NCBI GenBank assembly: GCA_963710535.1
Contig: CAVQAW010000010.1
Coordinates: 248,001-312,000 of the forward strand
Source: Pelagihabitans sp963710535
Lineage (GTDB): Bacteria; Bacteroidota; Bacteroidia; Flavobacteriales; Flavobacteriaceae
Length of the DNA stretch: 64,000 nt
Direction of reading: 5' to 3'
The position numbers were made by a program, and so were the translations under genes. This document shows positions 55,529 to 64,000 of the stretch, one piece after another (the first letter of the stretch is position 1; each line of letters opens with the position of its first letter). The notes under the pieces were generated by a model. That model was not told where the DNA came from. It searched no databases and saw only the letters and a list, made by a program, of their open reading frames with translations.

Positions 55529-56017
55529 TTGGTATCCAAGGTGCCCAGTCATCGCTTGCGATTATGGTTCTACAGAAAAGTGATGAAATTTCAAATTGGC
55601 CCAAACTGTTCCATATTTATGCACTGTAGGTTTGATATTTCTTCCGGTCTTAGTCTTAAGAATAACGTTGTCATCAGTCCGAGATGCAGACTCGATAGCC
55701 GCGGGACCCTGACCATAGGGGAAAACGTTGGAATTGCGGAGGAGGTTATCATACTTACAGCAGACCATGATGTAGGATCATCCAATTTTGAAGGCCAGAA
55801 TAAAGCGGTAATCATTGAAGATTATGCTTGGGTAGGAACAAGGGCCATGGTGCTTCCCGGGGTTACCCTAGGTTATGCAACCGTCGTGGCTGCTGGCTCT
55901 GTGGTAACAAAGTCAATCCCGCCCTATGAAATATGGGGAGGTATTCCCGCCAAGAAAATTGGAGTACGGGAAAAGAACCTCAATTATGTGATGAATTATA
56001 GAAGACTTTTTCACTGA
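55529..56017 (+). CDS. Hexapeptide-repeat O-acetyltransferase
   Basis: At least 162 residues of a left-handed beta-helix acetyltransferase: IGPNCSIFMHCRFDISSGLSLKNNVVISPRCRLDSRG, the catalytic-His segment TADHDVGSSNF, and AWVGTRAMVLPGVTLGYATVVAAGSVVTKSIPPYEIWGG. It probably acetylates a sugar of the surface polysaccharide. The start is uncertain: the first usable codon is TTG 55529, but family-like residues (LKKLRNSSAELKLYLCNEL) continue upstream in frame without any ATG, so the true start may be an unusual codon or have been lost. Confidence 0.8.
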   Translation: MVSKVPSHRLRLWFYRKVMKFQIGPNCSIFMHCRFDISSGLSLKNNVVISPRCRLDSRGTLTIGENVGIAEEVIILTADHDVGSSNFEGQNKAVIIEDYAWVGTRAMVLPGVTLGYATVVAAGSVVTKSIPPYEIWGGIPAKKIGVREKNLNYVMNYRRLFH

Positions 56018-56046
56018 AACTCAATATTACTTTCAAGAGACCCTAG

Positions 56047-56295
56047 ATGGGTGCGAGAGGCATAAACCACACAAAAGGTCAAGGCCATGATGCCCATAGG
56101 CCATTTTCTGTAGATGCAAAGTTGAATTCACACTGCGGAATAACTGCTGTAGAGAAAAAACAGAATATCGATTTCCCTGCCAAAGCTTTGCCAATTTGCT
56201 CAGAATACAAAGGACGCACATTTAACGAAACAGACATATTCGTCTTTTGCTGGTCCAAACCAAGAGGAGTATTTGTACCCAAATTAAAAACTTAA
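56047..56295 (+). pseudogene. N-terminal remnant of a carbamoyltransferase gene
   Basis: The ORF aligns by eye with residues 3 to about 75 of the intact carbamoyltransferase at 57552. Matches include GINHTKGQGHD against GINYLGGPGHD, SVDAKL against AVDGKL, DFPAKALPICSEYKG against SFPIKAIQACLGFQG, and FVFCWSKP against MVFGWPEL. Substitutions are many and the reading stops at the point where the rest of the protein would follow. It is a decayed, diverged copy rather than a recent duplicate. Confidence 0.7.
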
Positions 56296-56370
56296 ACTTA
56301 GCTGTTTTCTATAACCAAGCATTCTTGTAATTCAAATTAACCATTATAGCAGCCTAACGTTCTCCAATAA

Positions 56371-56417
56371 GAAAATACATAATGTATTTTCAAAATGATT
56401 TTAGTTTGAAAATACAT
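56371..56417. promoter_or_regulatory. Triple GAAAATACAT element (palindrome plus third copy)
   Basis: GAAAATACAT (56371-56380) and its complement (56382-56391) form a 21-bp palindrome with a single-base centre. A third direct copy is at 56408-56417. It lies 100 bases before the glycosyltransferase gene. It could be an operator for an unidentified regulator or a recombination remnant. Confidence 0.5.
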
Positions 56418-56516
56418 TTGTAAAGGCAAAAAAGTTGTAAGCTTCAACAAAAAAATTAGATTATAGCGTTATTAAAAAGGCTTCCATTTCCTCCAAGGAA
56501 TATATTTTATCGAAAT

Positions 56517-57548
56517 ATGAACTTAAAAAAGAAAATAATTGTTCTTACCCCGGTCAAGAATGAGGCATGGATACTCAATTCCTTTTTAGCGGTTACCAGT
56601 ACCTTTGCAGATCATGTCCTTATTGCTGATCAAAACTCAACCGATGGTTCCCTTGAAATTTATCCAAATTATCGGAAAGTAGTTGTAATTGAAAATAACA
56701 ATCCTGATTTTAATGAAGCTGAGCGACAGATGCTTTTGCTGGACAAAGCAAGACAAATGTATGGGGTCAATAATATACTTTTGGGGCTTTCCGCGGATGA
56801 AATATTGGCTTTCAATGCCTTGCAAACTTATGATTGGCAAAGGATGTTAACAGCGAAACCTGGTACCGTCCTTTATTTTGATCTGCCCTCTTTGTATAAA
56901 GATGCTTCAACGGTAATACGATTTTTTAACGAGGGTTGGCCCTTTGGCTATGTTGATGATGGAGCAGAATATTTTCCTGATGAAATACACAGCACCCGAA
57001 TCCCCAACCCGCCTTACGCGGAAAAGCTTCGTCTTCATCAAATTAAATTCATTCATTATAATACCATTCGTTTAGATGCAGCTGCCTCAAAATTACGTCT
57101 ATATGGCATCATTGAAAATATCAGGAATACAAAGAATTTAAGGCATCGCTTGAGAATGTACAATAGCCGAATGGATGCTTCAAAAATTGGGGATGCGGTG
57201 GAACAAACCAATGAAGAATGGTTGGTTGGATGGGAAAGAAGAGGCATTGAAGTTCGCTCATTTCCAACAACCAAATATTATTGGTATGATTATTATTGTC
57301 TTGAACTGATCAATGAAAATGGTGTAGGCAGATTTGTATTTGACGATATCTGGAATTTTGATTGGGAAGCCTTACGTCTTGAAGGATTGGCAACAGGACT
57401 GAAAAATATCCCGCACAAAGAAATTAAAAGGCCATTCCCAGTTTTAAGTAGGTTAATATCAAAAATTATAAAAGTTTTTGATAGTTCTTGCCTGTTTGTA
57501 AAAAAACAAATGTTTGGAAATTACACACACTATAAGACATATATATAA
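56517..57548 (+). CDS. Glycosyltransferase family 2
   Basis: A 343-residue GT-A type glycosyltransferase. The N-terminal IVLTPVKNEAWILNSFLAV, the nucleotide-sugar motif LIADQNSTDGS and the metal-binding SADEIL are in order. The C-terminal part of about 120 residues contains a long helical region. The donor and acceptor cannot be read from sequence. It is 3 bases before the carbamoyltransferase gene. Confidence 0.88.
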   Translation: MNLKKKIIVLTPVKNEAWILNSFLAVTSTFADHVLIADQNSTDGSLEIYPNYRKVVVIENNNPDFNEAERQMLLLDKARQMYGVNNILLGLSADEILAFNALQTYDWQRMLTAKPGTVLYFDLPSLYKDASTVIRFFNEGWPFGYVDDGAEYFPDEIHSTRIPNPPYAEKLRLHQIKFIHYNTIRLDAAASKLRLYGIIENIRNTKNLRHRLRMYNSRMDASKIGDAVEQTNEEWLVGWERRGIEVRSFPTTKYYWYDYYCLELINENGVGRFVFDDIWNFDWEALRLEGLATGLKNIPHKEIKRPFPVLSRLISKIIKVFDSSCLFVKKQMFGNYTHYKTYI

Positions 57549-57551
57549 TAT

Positions 57552-59219
57552 ATGATTACAATTGGAATTAACTATCTAGGTGGACCCGGTCATGACTCAG
57601 CTGTGGCCATAGCGGTCGACGGCAAATTAAAATTCGCCATTGCGGAGGAACGTCTTACCCGACTAAAGCAAGATGCTTCTTTTCCGATAAAGGCCATTCA
57701 AGCTTGTTTGGGATTTCAAGGCATCACCATTCAAGAAGTAGACCAAATGGTATTTGGCTGGCCTGAACTGAAACAGCACTTTGCAACAAGTTTGAGCTTG
57801 AGTTTAAAAGGAGCCTTGAAAGAAAGCATTCCGGTTCACGCGCTAAACTACTATCGTAGTTTGAACTCAAGAAATGTTAAACGATTCATAGAAGCTTATG
57901 GATTAAGACCTAAAAAAATTGTCCACATCGACCATCATTTGGCACACGCATATAGTGTATTGCCTTATCTGGAACATACACGTTCCCTAATTTTTGTGGT
58001 TGATGGCAGGGGAATAAAAGAATCTACTTCGGTATATCTCAAAAAAGGATTGGACCTTGAGTTAATCAAGCGTATTAATTTTCCTAATTCATTGGGCCTA
58101 TACTATGCGGAAATGACCTCAATGTGCGGCTTTCGAAAGTACTCTGATGAATGGAAGGTTATGGGCCTCGCTCCTTTTGGAAAAAAAACGTTTGACCTTG
58201 AACATTTAATATCTTCAGCTAATGGCAACCATATGGTCAATCACAAGCAATTGTTGAACGTGGAAAAATTGATCTTAAATGGTAAAACTATTGTCCGACC
58301 CAATACGGACGAAGCGGCTATCCATGATACCGATTTAAAGGACTTGGCCCATTCGGCGCAATTTCATTACGAACAGACTATCCTAAATTTCATTAAATTT
58401 TATACCGAAAAATATAATATTAAATCCATTGGAATGGCCGGCGGTGTGGGCCTGAATTGCAAGGCGAACGGTTATGTGATGCGAGAGCTTGAGTTGGAAG
58501 AATTCTTTATACAACCTGCTGCCACCGATGATGGCACAGCCATTGGAGCTGCACTTTATCCATTTTCTAAAACCGGGACTTTACAAAAAGCTACATTTGA
58601 CCCTTATTTGGGCAATATGTACACTAATGAAGAAATTAAAATGGTTTTGGATAAATACCATCTTACCTATAACTATATTGAAAATGTGGAAGCCGATGCC
58701 GCAAAAGAACTAGCGGAGGAAAAGCTCATCGGTTGGTTTCAGGGCAGGGATGAATTCGGCCCAAGGGCCCTGGGCAATCGCTCCATACTATCGGATCCCA
58801 GAACGGCCGAAATGAAAGAAAAGGTCAATGAAGTGGTCAAATACCGCGAAAACTGGCGCCCTTTTGCACCATCGATGTTGGAAGAAAATGCTGAAGAAAT
58901 TTTACAAAATATCAAGTCTTCCCCGTACATGATTTTGACGGATTATGCCAAAGACACCTATGCCGATAAAATACCGGCCGTAGTTCATGTCGATGGTACC
59001 TTACGCCCACAAACCGTAAGTAAGGATACGAATCCACGATATTGGAATTTGATCAATGAATTCAAAAAAATTACAGGCGTTCCAGTGGTGATGAACACTT
59101 CCTTTAACCTAAAGGGCGAGCCTAATGTTAGCCATCCTACCGACGCGGTACGCACTTTTTTCACCTCAGGCCTGGATATTCTGTATTTGGGAAATTATAA
59201 GGTTTCAAAAAAAATATAG
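57552..59219 (+). CDS. Carbamoyltransferase (NodU/CmcH/TobZ family)
   Basis: A 555-residue protein with the YrdC/Kae1-like N-terminal domain (IGINYLGGPGHDSAVAI, HIDHHLAHAYSV, GMAGGVGLNCKANG) and the carbamoyltransferase C-terminal domain (GWFQGRDEFGPRALGNRSILSDPR, MNTSFNLKGEPNVS). It adds a carbamoyl group to a hydroxyl, here most likely on a sugar of the surface glycan. It follows the GT2 gene by 3 bases. A decayed relative is at 56047. Confidence 0.93.
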   Translation: MITIGINYLGGPGHDSAVAIAVDGKLKFAIAEERLTRLKQDASFPIKAIQACLGFQGITIQEVDQMVFGWPELKQHFATSLSLSLKGALKESIPVHALNYYRSLNSRNVKRFIEAYGLRPKKIVHIDHHLAHAYSVLPYLEHTRSLIFVVDGRGIKESTSVYLKKGLDLELIKRINFPNSLGLYYAEMTSMCGFRKYSDEWKVMGLAPFGKKTFDLEHLISSANGNHMVNHKQLLNVEKLILNGKTIVRPNTDEAAIHDTDLKDLAHSAQFHYEQTILNFIKFYTEKYNIKSIGMAGGVGLNCKANGYVMRELELEEFFIQPAATDDGTAIGAALYPFSKTGTLQKATFDPYLGNMYTNEEIKMVLDKYHLTYNYIENVEADAAKELAEEKLIGWFQGRDEFGPRALGNRSILSDPRTAEMKEKVNEVVKYRENWRPFAPSMLEENAEEILQNIKSSPYMILTDYAKDTYADKIPAVVHVDGTLRPQTVSKDTNPRYWNLINEFKKITGVPVVMNTSFNLKGEPNVSHPTDAVRTFFTSGLDILYLGNYKVSKKI

Positions 59220-59257
59220 CAACGCACATTCAACTTTTACGAATTTAAAATCTCCTT

Positions 59258-60361
59258 GTGAATATTGTTTTTATTTGTGGCACATTGGAACCCGGAAAGG
59301 ATGGAGTCGGAGACTATACGCGAAAGCTTGCATCAGAACTCATTGCCCAAGGAAATTACGCTAGCATTATTGCTCTATACGATGTATTTATATCTCATAT
59401 TTTAGAGGAAAATCAAGATTCGGAAGGTGTTTTGGTGCCGTGCTTAAGAATCCCAGCTGATATGAACAATGGTACATGCGATTTACGGATAAATTCATAT
59501 ATAGCTTCAAGATCACCAGAGTGGTTAAGTCTCCAACTAGTTTTGTATGCCTACCATAAAAAGGGACTCCCCTTTAATTTGGATAAAAGGTTATCTGCTG
59601 TCGCCAAGGGAAAAAAATGGCATATTATGTTTCATGAGATATGGATAGGGTGGGCGAAACATGACACTTTAAGGCACATGATAATTGGTAGAATTCAAAA
59701 GCGAATAATCCAGAATTTGGCAAATACACTAAAGCCAAGTATAATTCATACCCAGACTCCAATTTATAAAAAAAAACTTCAACGATTGGGTTTTAGCGTT
59801 GAATTACTTCCGCTTTTCAGCAACATACCTCTTCTAAATGATGAAAAGGTAATGACTGAAAACAATAAAATCGAAATGGTCCTATTTGGCGCCGTGCATC
59901 CGTATGCACCCGTTGAACATTTTGTGAAAGAATTATCTCAAAATTTCGGTAATCAACTGAAAACAATTACACTTACCCTTATTGGTCGAAATGGTAAAGC
60001 GGCCCAAAGGTGGATTAAATTATTTAAGGCAGAAAACATTTCTGTAGAAGTTTTGGGGGAACAGTCCCCAGAACAAATTTCAAAAGTCCTAAATAGTGCC
60101 ACTATCGGCATTACATCGACCCCAATCTATTTAATCGAAAAGAGTGGTACAATCGCCGCCATGCGCCAATATGCCTTACCCATAATTTGTGTGTCCAGAC
60201 CGTGGATGCCAAAACAAGCTAAATTGACAGAAATCCCAGACGATATCTTTTTCTATCAGGTAGGAAATTTTAGGGATTTTAATATTTTAAAGCCAAACAG
60301 TGCAAACTACCGTAGTGCCTTTGATATTGCTAAAAAATTTGCTGCCGATTTAAGCCTATAG
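59258..60361 (+). CDS. GT4-like glycosyltransferase
   Basis: A 367-residue protein with a GTG start. The N-terminal GTLEPGKDGVGDYTRKLASELIAQG loop is the typical GT-B opening; the C-terminal part has VLFGAVHPYAPVEHF-like positioning, TLIGRNGKAAQRW and a region equivalent to the EX7E segment (ITSTPIYLIEKSGTIAAMRQYALPIICV) that lacks the classical first Glu in a clear way. It belongs to the polysaccharide locus. Confidence 0.8.
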   Translation: MNIVFICGTLEPGKDGVGDYTRKLASELIAQGNYASIIALYDVFISHILEENQDSEGVLVPCLRIPADMNNGTCDLRINSYIASRSPEWLSLQLVLYAYHKKGLPFNLDKRLSAVAKGKKWHIMFHEIWIGWAKHDTLRHMIIGRIQKRIIQNLANTLKPSIIHTQTPIYKKKLQRLGFSVELLPLFSNIPLLNDEKVMTENNKIEMVLFGAVHPYAPVEHFVKELSQNFGNQLKTITLTLIGRNGKAAQRWIKLFKAENISVEVLGEQSPEQISKVLNSATIGITSTPIYLIEKSGTIAAMRQYALPIICVSRPWMPKQAKLTEIPDDIFFYQVGNFRDFNILKPNSANYRSAFDIAKKFAADLSL

Positions 60362-60402
60362 ATAGGTTTTTTATACGGTAAATAGTGAAATTTTATTAGA
60401 GA

Positions 60403-61425
60403 ATGAAAAGTAATTCAAGAATTCTATTTATTTCCCATAATTTCCCTCCATTTGTAGGAGGCACAGAAGTTATTGGCAATTTATTGGCTAATTCATTTGC
60501 AGAGGAAGGCTATGATGTTCATGTAGTTACCTGGACCAAGGAAATTGTTCCAAATAACTTTCCTTTTCTGGTTATCAGAAACCCGAACATTTTCAGATTA
60601 ATTAGGGAACATATGAATGCTAATCTTTTATTTGAAAATAATCCCACCCTGAGATTATCATGGCCTGCGATATTTTTTAGAAAACCACATATCGTTGTAC
60701 TACATTCATGGCTTCTAAGTGTAACTGGCAAGATTGGATTTCAAGAACATCTTAAAAGAAGGTGGTTAAAAAAAAGCAATAAAGTAATCGCCATCAGTAA
60801 AGCCCTTCGGGAGAAGTGTTGGCCAGAATCCATACTTATTCCTAACCCATATCGGTCTGATCAATTTAAAAGAATATCCCACATTAAAAAAACTCGTGAT
60901 TTCGTATTTCTAGGAAGATTAGTCGAAGGTAAAGGTGTACATCTAGCCATACGTGCAATTGCAAAACTGAATAGCATTGGGGTAAAAACTAATCTCACGG
61001 TAGTAGGAACAGGGCCAGCGTCAGATTCTCTGATGGAGTTAGCTAAAAGTTATAATTTACAGCATCAAATACAATTTATCGGTATGTTGGAAGGATTGGA
61101 TTTAGTTACAAGCTTAAACAGTCATCGATTTATGGTAATCCCTTCAATCTCTGAGGAGACTTTTGGTATGGTCGCACTAGAAGCCTTAGCTTGTGGTTGT
61201 ATCCCAATAGGTTCTGATAGTGGTGGACTGCCAGAAGCTATAGGTCAAGCAGGACTACTCTTTAAAAAAAACGACATCGATGAGCTTGCCAATTGCATGC
61301 ATAAAATTGTTTCCAACAAAGAACTGGAGACAAAACTTCGTGCCAGGGGCCCTTCTCATATAAAACCATATTTTAAAAGTAACGTTATAAAAAAGCATTT
61401 GGAGATTATTGAGACTTTTATCTGA
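60403..61425 (+). CDS. Glycosyltransferase family 4
   Basis: A 340-residue GT-B glycosyltransferase: LFISHNFPPFVGGTEVIGNLLANSF at the N terminus, FLGRLVEGKGVHLAIRAIAKL as the start of the C-terminal domain, and the EX7E-type motif PSISEETFGMVALEALACGCIPIGSDSGGLPE. It adds one sugar to the growing repeat unit. It lies 41 bases after the previous glycosyltransferase gene. Confidence 0.92.
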   Translation: MKSNSRILFISHNFPPFVGGTEVIGNLLANSFAEEGYDVHVVTWTKEIVPNNFPFLVIRNPNIFRLIREHMNANLLFENNPTLRLSWPAIFFRKPHIVVLHSWLLSVTGKIGFQEHLKRRWLKKSNKVIAISKALREKCWPESILIPNPYRSDQFKRISHIKKTRDFVFLGRLVEGKGVHLAIRAIAKLNSIGVKTNLTVVGTGPASDSLMELAKSYNLQHQIQFIGMLEGLDLVTSLNSHRFMVIPSISEETFGMVALEALACGCIPIGSDSGGLPEAIGQAGLLFKKNDIDELANCMHKIVSNKELETKLRARGPSHIKPYFKSNVIKKHLEIIETFI

Positions 61426-61515
61426 TATCGCAAGTCTTAAAACCTAAACCATTTTATGAAATGAAAATCAGTATGGGCTATTATAGACCTAACCTTTTAA
61501 CATGAAAAAAAAATA

Positions 61516-62742
61516 TTGGTTTCCAATCCATACGGCAACACCTTTGTCAGAGGCCTTTTGCCCGTTCTGGATGATGCGGGCATTTTAGAAAAATATTTTA
61601 CCTTATTGGCTACAGACCCGAATGCCACTTGGTTAAAACTAGTGCCAGATTCTATACGATCAGAGTTCCTGAGAAGAACCTTCCCCATTGATTCGGACAA
61701 AATAGTAACTTCGGTTTATCAAATGGTTGAAATATGTCGAAAGCTTCTAAACCAATTAGGGCAGCGAAACAAAAGCTACAAATTGATTGAATATATCAAC
61801 CTAAATTTTGACAAATCAATATCAAAAAAATTAAAGGGCATGTCAAGTAACAGCAATATCGGATCGGTATATTGCTATGAGGATATTGCACTGGAAACCT
61901 TCAAAAAAGCGAAATCGTTGGATTTAAAATGCATCTATGACTTGCCCATTGCCTATTGGGAATACGGAAGAAAATTATTGCGTGAAGAAGCGGAACGACT
62001 TCCTGAATGGGCGATAACCATGAAGGGCGGTATCGATGACCCACAAAAAAAATTGGATAGAAAAGTCAAGGAAATCGAGCTTGCCGATTTGGTCGTAGTA
62101 CCCTCAAATTTTGTTAAAGATTCCATCCCCGAATGGGTTGGCCGTGACAAAATTCTGATTTCTCCATTCGGAACTCCAGTAAATGTACCTGCCCTAAGCA
62201 ATAGATTTGAGGGGCCCAAAAACAAAAAATTGAGAGTACTCTTTGTAGGATCGATGGGACAACGAAAAGGTTTAGGCGATTTGTTTTCGGCCATGAAATT
62301 ACTGAATAACCCCGGAGTCGAACTGGTTGTAATGGGGTCTTTATTGGCACCTATGAAGTTCTACCGTGAGCAATATTCCGATTTTCTATATGAGCCTGGC
62401 AGACCACATAGAGAGGTCTTGGAACTGATGCGGACCTGTGATGTCTTTTGTTTACCTTCAATAATCGAAGGACGAGCCTTGGTCATGCAAGAAGCCATGA
62501 GTCAAGGGCTACCTTTGATAATCACTTCAAACACTGGAGGTGATGATTTGATCATTCCTGAAAAAACTGGCTTTTTGGTCCCAATAAAATCTCCCCAGGC
62601 AATAGCAGAGAAAATAGAATGGTTTTTTGACAATCGAGAAAAATTACCGGAGATGGCAAACGCTGCGCAAAAGAAAGCTGCCGAATATACTTGGTTAGCT
62701 TACGGCACCAAAATCATTAATGCAATAGAGAATCTCGCCTAA
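61516..62742 (+). CDS. GT4-like glycosyltransferase with a poly-A tract at its start
   Basis: A 408-residue GT-B glycosyltransferase: VSNPYGNTFVRGLLPVLDDAG at the N terminus, LFVGSMGQRKGLGDLFSAMKLL and the motif PSIIEGRALVMQEAMSQGLPLIITSNTGGDDLI. The frame opens with TTG 61516. A more natural start, ATG 61502, is followed by nine A and is out of frame; seven or ten A would give MKK(K)ILVSNPYG. With nine A the ATG frame ends early. It is either a TTG start, a homopolymer sequencing error, or phase variation. Confidence 0.85.
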   Translation: MVSNPYGNTFVRGLLPVLDDAGILEKYFTLLATDPNATWLKLVPDSIRSEFLRRTFPIDSDKIVTSVYQMVEICRKLLNQLGQRNKSYKLIEYINLNFDKSISKKLKGMSSNSNIGSVYCYEDIALETFKKAKSLDLKCIYDLPIAYWEYGRKLLREEAERLPEWAITMKGGIDDPQKKLDRKVKEIELADLVVVPSNFVKDSIPEWVGRDKILISPFGTPVNVPALSNRFEGPKNKKLRVLFVGSMGQRKGLGDLFSAMKLLNNPGVELVVMGSLLAPMKFYREQYSDFLYEPGRPHREVLELMRTCDVFCLPSIIEGRALVMQEAMSQGLPLIITSNTGGDDLIIPEKTGFLVPIKSPQAIAEKIEWFFDNREKLPEMANAAQKKAAEYTWLAYGTKIINAIENLA

Positions 62743-63226
62743 TTGAATTTCGAAAATTGTCGAGATGATAATTGTCTGCTTTATGTGAGCGAAGGTAATT
62801 ATCTCGGGATATGGAAAAGATTAATTTAGAATATGCCATAAACTAAGTCGAGCTTGCCAGGATATTCAATCAATAGTTGATACCGAATTAAATTTTATTG
62901 GTACGGAGTTATTGATGCGATATTTGTTGGTCAAGAATTGGTAACTTTCCATGAATGAAATGACCAGTTTTTGATGAAATCTAGATTATTTAGTGCTTGA
63001 ACGCTTTTTCTTGTGACCAACTCTTTTGAAATTTACATTGGGTATATTTTAAATTGATATTATCAGCATGTTACCAACTTACTTTAACAAAGCAATGGCA
63101 CAAAATAACTTTCCACAACAACTATTGTGGAAGATATTAGATTTCAGAACATTTTAGAAAACCTCATAACGATTCTGGAATAAGGTTCGATATGTAGTTA
63201 GTTGGCGCAGTATAAATTTTGGATAA
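62743..63226. other. Intergenic region in the polysaccharide locus
   Basis: 484 AT-rich bases with no supported gene. I see no terminator with a U tract, no insertion sequence ends and no long repeat. Stop codons are frequent in all frames. Confidence 0.5.
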
Positions 63227-64000
63227 GTGGTAAATCAAGACAAAAAAAACATCCTAAAAATAGGCATCTGGATGTTCTTAATCTTGTTGATGTTGGAGGG
63301 GGCTTTAAGGAAATGGTTTTTACCGACCCTGACCGGACCCCTGGCACTGATACGGGATCCACTGGCATTATGGTTGCTATATGCAGCCTACAAAAATGGA
63401 TTGCTTAAGGCGAATATTTTTCTTAGCTGTATGGTCTTTGTGAGCTTTCTTGCCATAGGTACCACCTTTGTATTAGGGCATGGCAATTTGGCGGTATGTT
63501 TGTATGGCGCACGCATCACCTTGCTCTATTTCCCATTGATTTTTGTCATCGGGAAAGTATTTGATAGGGAAGATGTTCTTAAAATGGGCAATGTGCTGCT
63601 CTATATCGCCATTCCCATGACCCTGCTGATGATTCTCCAATTCTATAGTCCACAATCCGCTTGGGTAAATCGAGGAGTAGGAGGTGATTTGGAAGGGGCA
63701 GGTTTCTCTGGTGCATTGGGTTTCTACCGTCCCCCCGGCACTTTTTCATTTATTACGGGACTGACCCAATTTTATGGTGTTTTGACCGGATTTATACTCT
63801 ATTTTTGGTTGAAACCGCATTTTGTTAAACGCTTTTTGCTTATTTTGGCGACCCTTTGTTTGGTAGCTGCGATTCCTTTTTCCATAAGCCGAACCTTATT
63901 CTACCAAACAGTAATAGCCATACTTTTCATGGTTTTCGCGGTTTCCCGAAAATCGACGTCTCTACCCAAGATTCTACTTGGGTCAATTGGTCTCATCGCA
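63227..64000 (+). CDS. O-antigen polymerase/ligase-like membrane protein, cut by window end
   Basis: At least 258 residues, open to the last base of the window, with a GTG start directly after an in-frame TAA. The protein has many membrane helices: KIGIWMFLILLMLEGALRKWF, LALIRDPLALWLLYAAYKN, GARITLLYFPLIFVIGKVF, LYIAIPMTLLMILQF. A loop (WVNRGVGGDLEGAGFSGALGFYRPPGTFSF) precedes further helices and ISRTLFYQ. The shape fits Wzy/WaaL-type polymerases, which join lipid-linked repeat units in the periplasm, and completes the Wzx/Wzy-dependent pathway expected from the rest of the locus. Confidence 0.75.
   Translation, partial: MVNQDKKNILKIGIWMFLILLMLEGALRKWFLPTLTGPLALIRDPLALWLLYAAYKNGLLKANIFLSCMVFVSFLAIGTTFVLGHGNLAVCLYGARITLLYFPLIFVIGKVFDREDVLKMGNVLLYIAIPMTLLMILQFYSPQSAWVNRGVGGDLEGAGFSGALGFYRPPGTFSFITGLTQFYGVLTGFILYFWLKPHFVKRFLLILATLCLVAAIPFSISRTLFYQTVIAILFMVFAVSRKSTSLPKILLGSIGLIA

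Noticed and set aside
63202..63408. 68-codon ORF at the start of the last gene
   Set aside because: It is in another frame of the polymerase-like membrane protein, which has the better and longer coding pattern.

Overview
This is a 64 kb chromosomal segment from a member of Bacteroidota, most likely a marine flavobacterium (family Flavobacteriaceae). The evidence is the set of lineage-typical families (DUF6090, DUF4230, GSCFA, DUF5522, PD40 and DUF418 proteins, UpxY-type antiterminator), a Bacteroidota-type promoter (TTTG, 20 nt, TAnnTTTG) in front of the initiator tRNA, weak Shine-Dalgarno sequences, and a sulfatase paired with a sodium/solute symporter. The species cannot be named from the sequence.

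Layout. From 0 to 24.5 kb lies an ordered, intact housekeeping region: a Fur-type regulator with a P1B-4 metal ATPase; a four-gene minus-strand operon (zincin-like protein, PLP deaminase, glucosaminidase, hemL); a long aromatic amino acid hydroxylase and a CE15-like esterase; alaS-GSCFA-DUF4230 facing an M23 peptidase-MerR-LemA-TPM-TPM run; then der, era and an AGCS symporter. A degenerate 7-bp repeat array sits beside der. At 24.5 kb an initiator tRNA is followed by six tandem copies of a 106-bp unit.

From 25.5 to 37.5 kb the window is accessory and partly decayed: an ankyrin protein, DUF6090 membrane proteins with relics between them, a DUF418 protein, an FRG-domain protein, a six-hairpin glycosidase-like lipoprotein, and several broken genes (DUF6958-like, amidohydrolase, PD40 protein, a sulfatase 3' scrap). 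From 37.6 to 40.9 kb is a compact operon for a Ras-like small GTPase, two coiled-coil/adaptor proteins and a soluble hybrid histidine kinase; it is the best candidate for a little-described signalling system. From 41 to 42.6 kb four tiny, partly overlapping ORFs precede a lysozyme-like enzyme. Next come a sulfatase with an SSS symporter, and both subunits of methylmalonyl-CoA mutase.

From 49.8 kb to the end is a surface-polysaccharide locus: UpxY antiterminator, Wza-like exporter, Wzc-like tyrosine kinase, Wzx-like flippase, acetyltransferase, four glycosyltransferases, a carbamoyltransferase (plus a decayed second copy) and an O-antigen polymerase-like membrane protein cut by the window end. 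The regulator and the kinase both carry single-base insertions, and one glycosyltransferase has an out-of-frame poly-A tract at its start, so the locus as read would be off or damaged. The part from about 54 to 63 kb looks more AT-rich than the flanks, as expected for an exchangeable cassette. All family names come from recognising motifs by eye; no database search was run.
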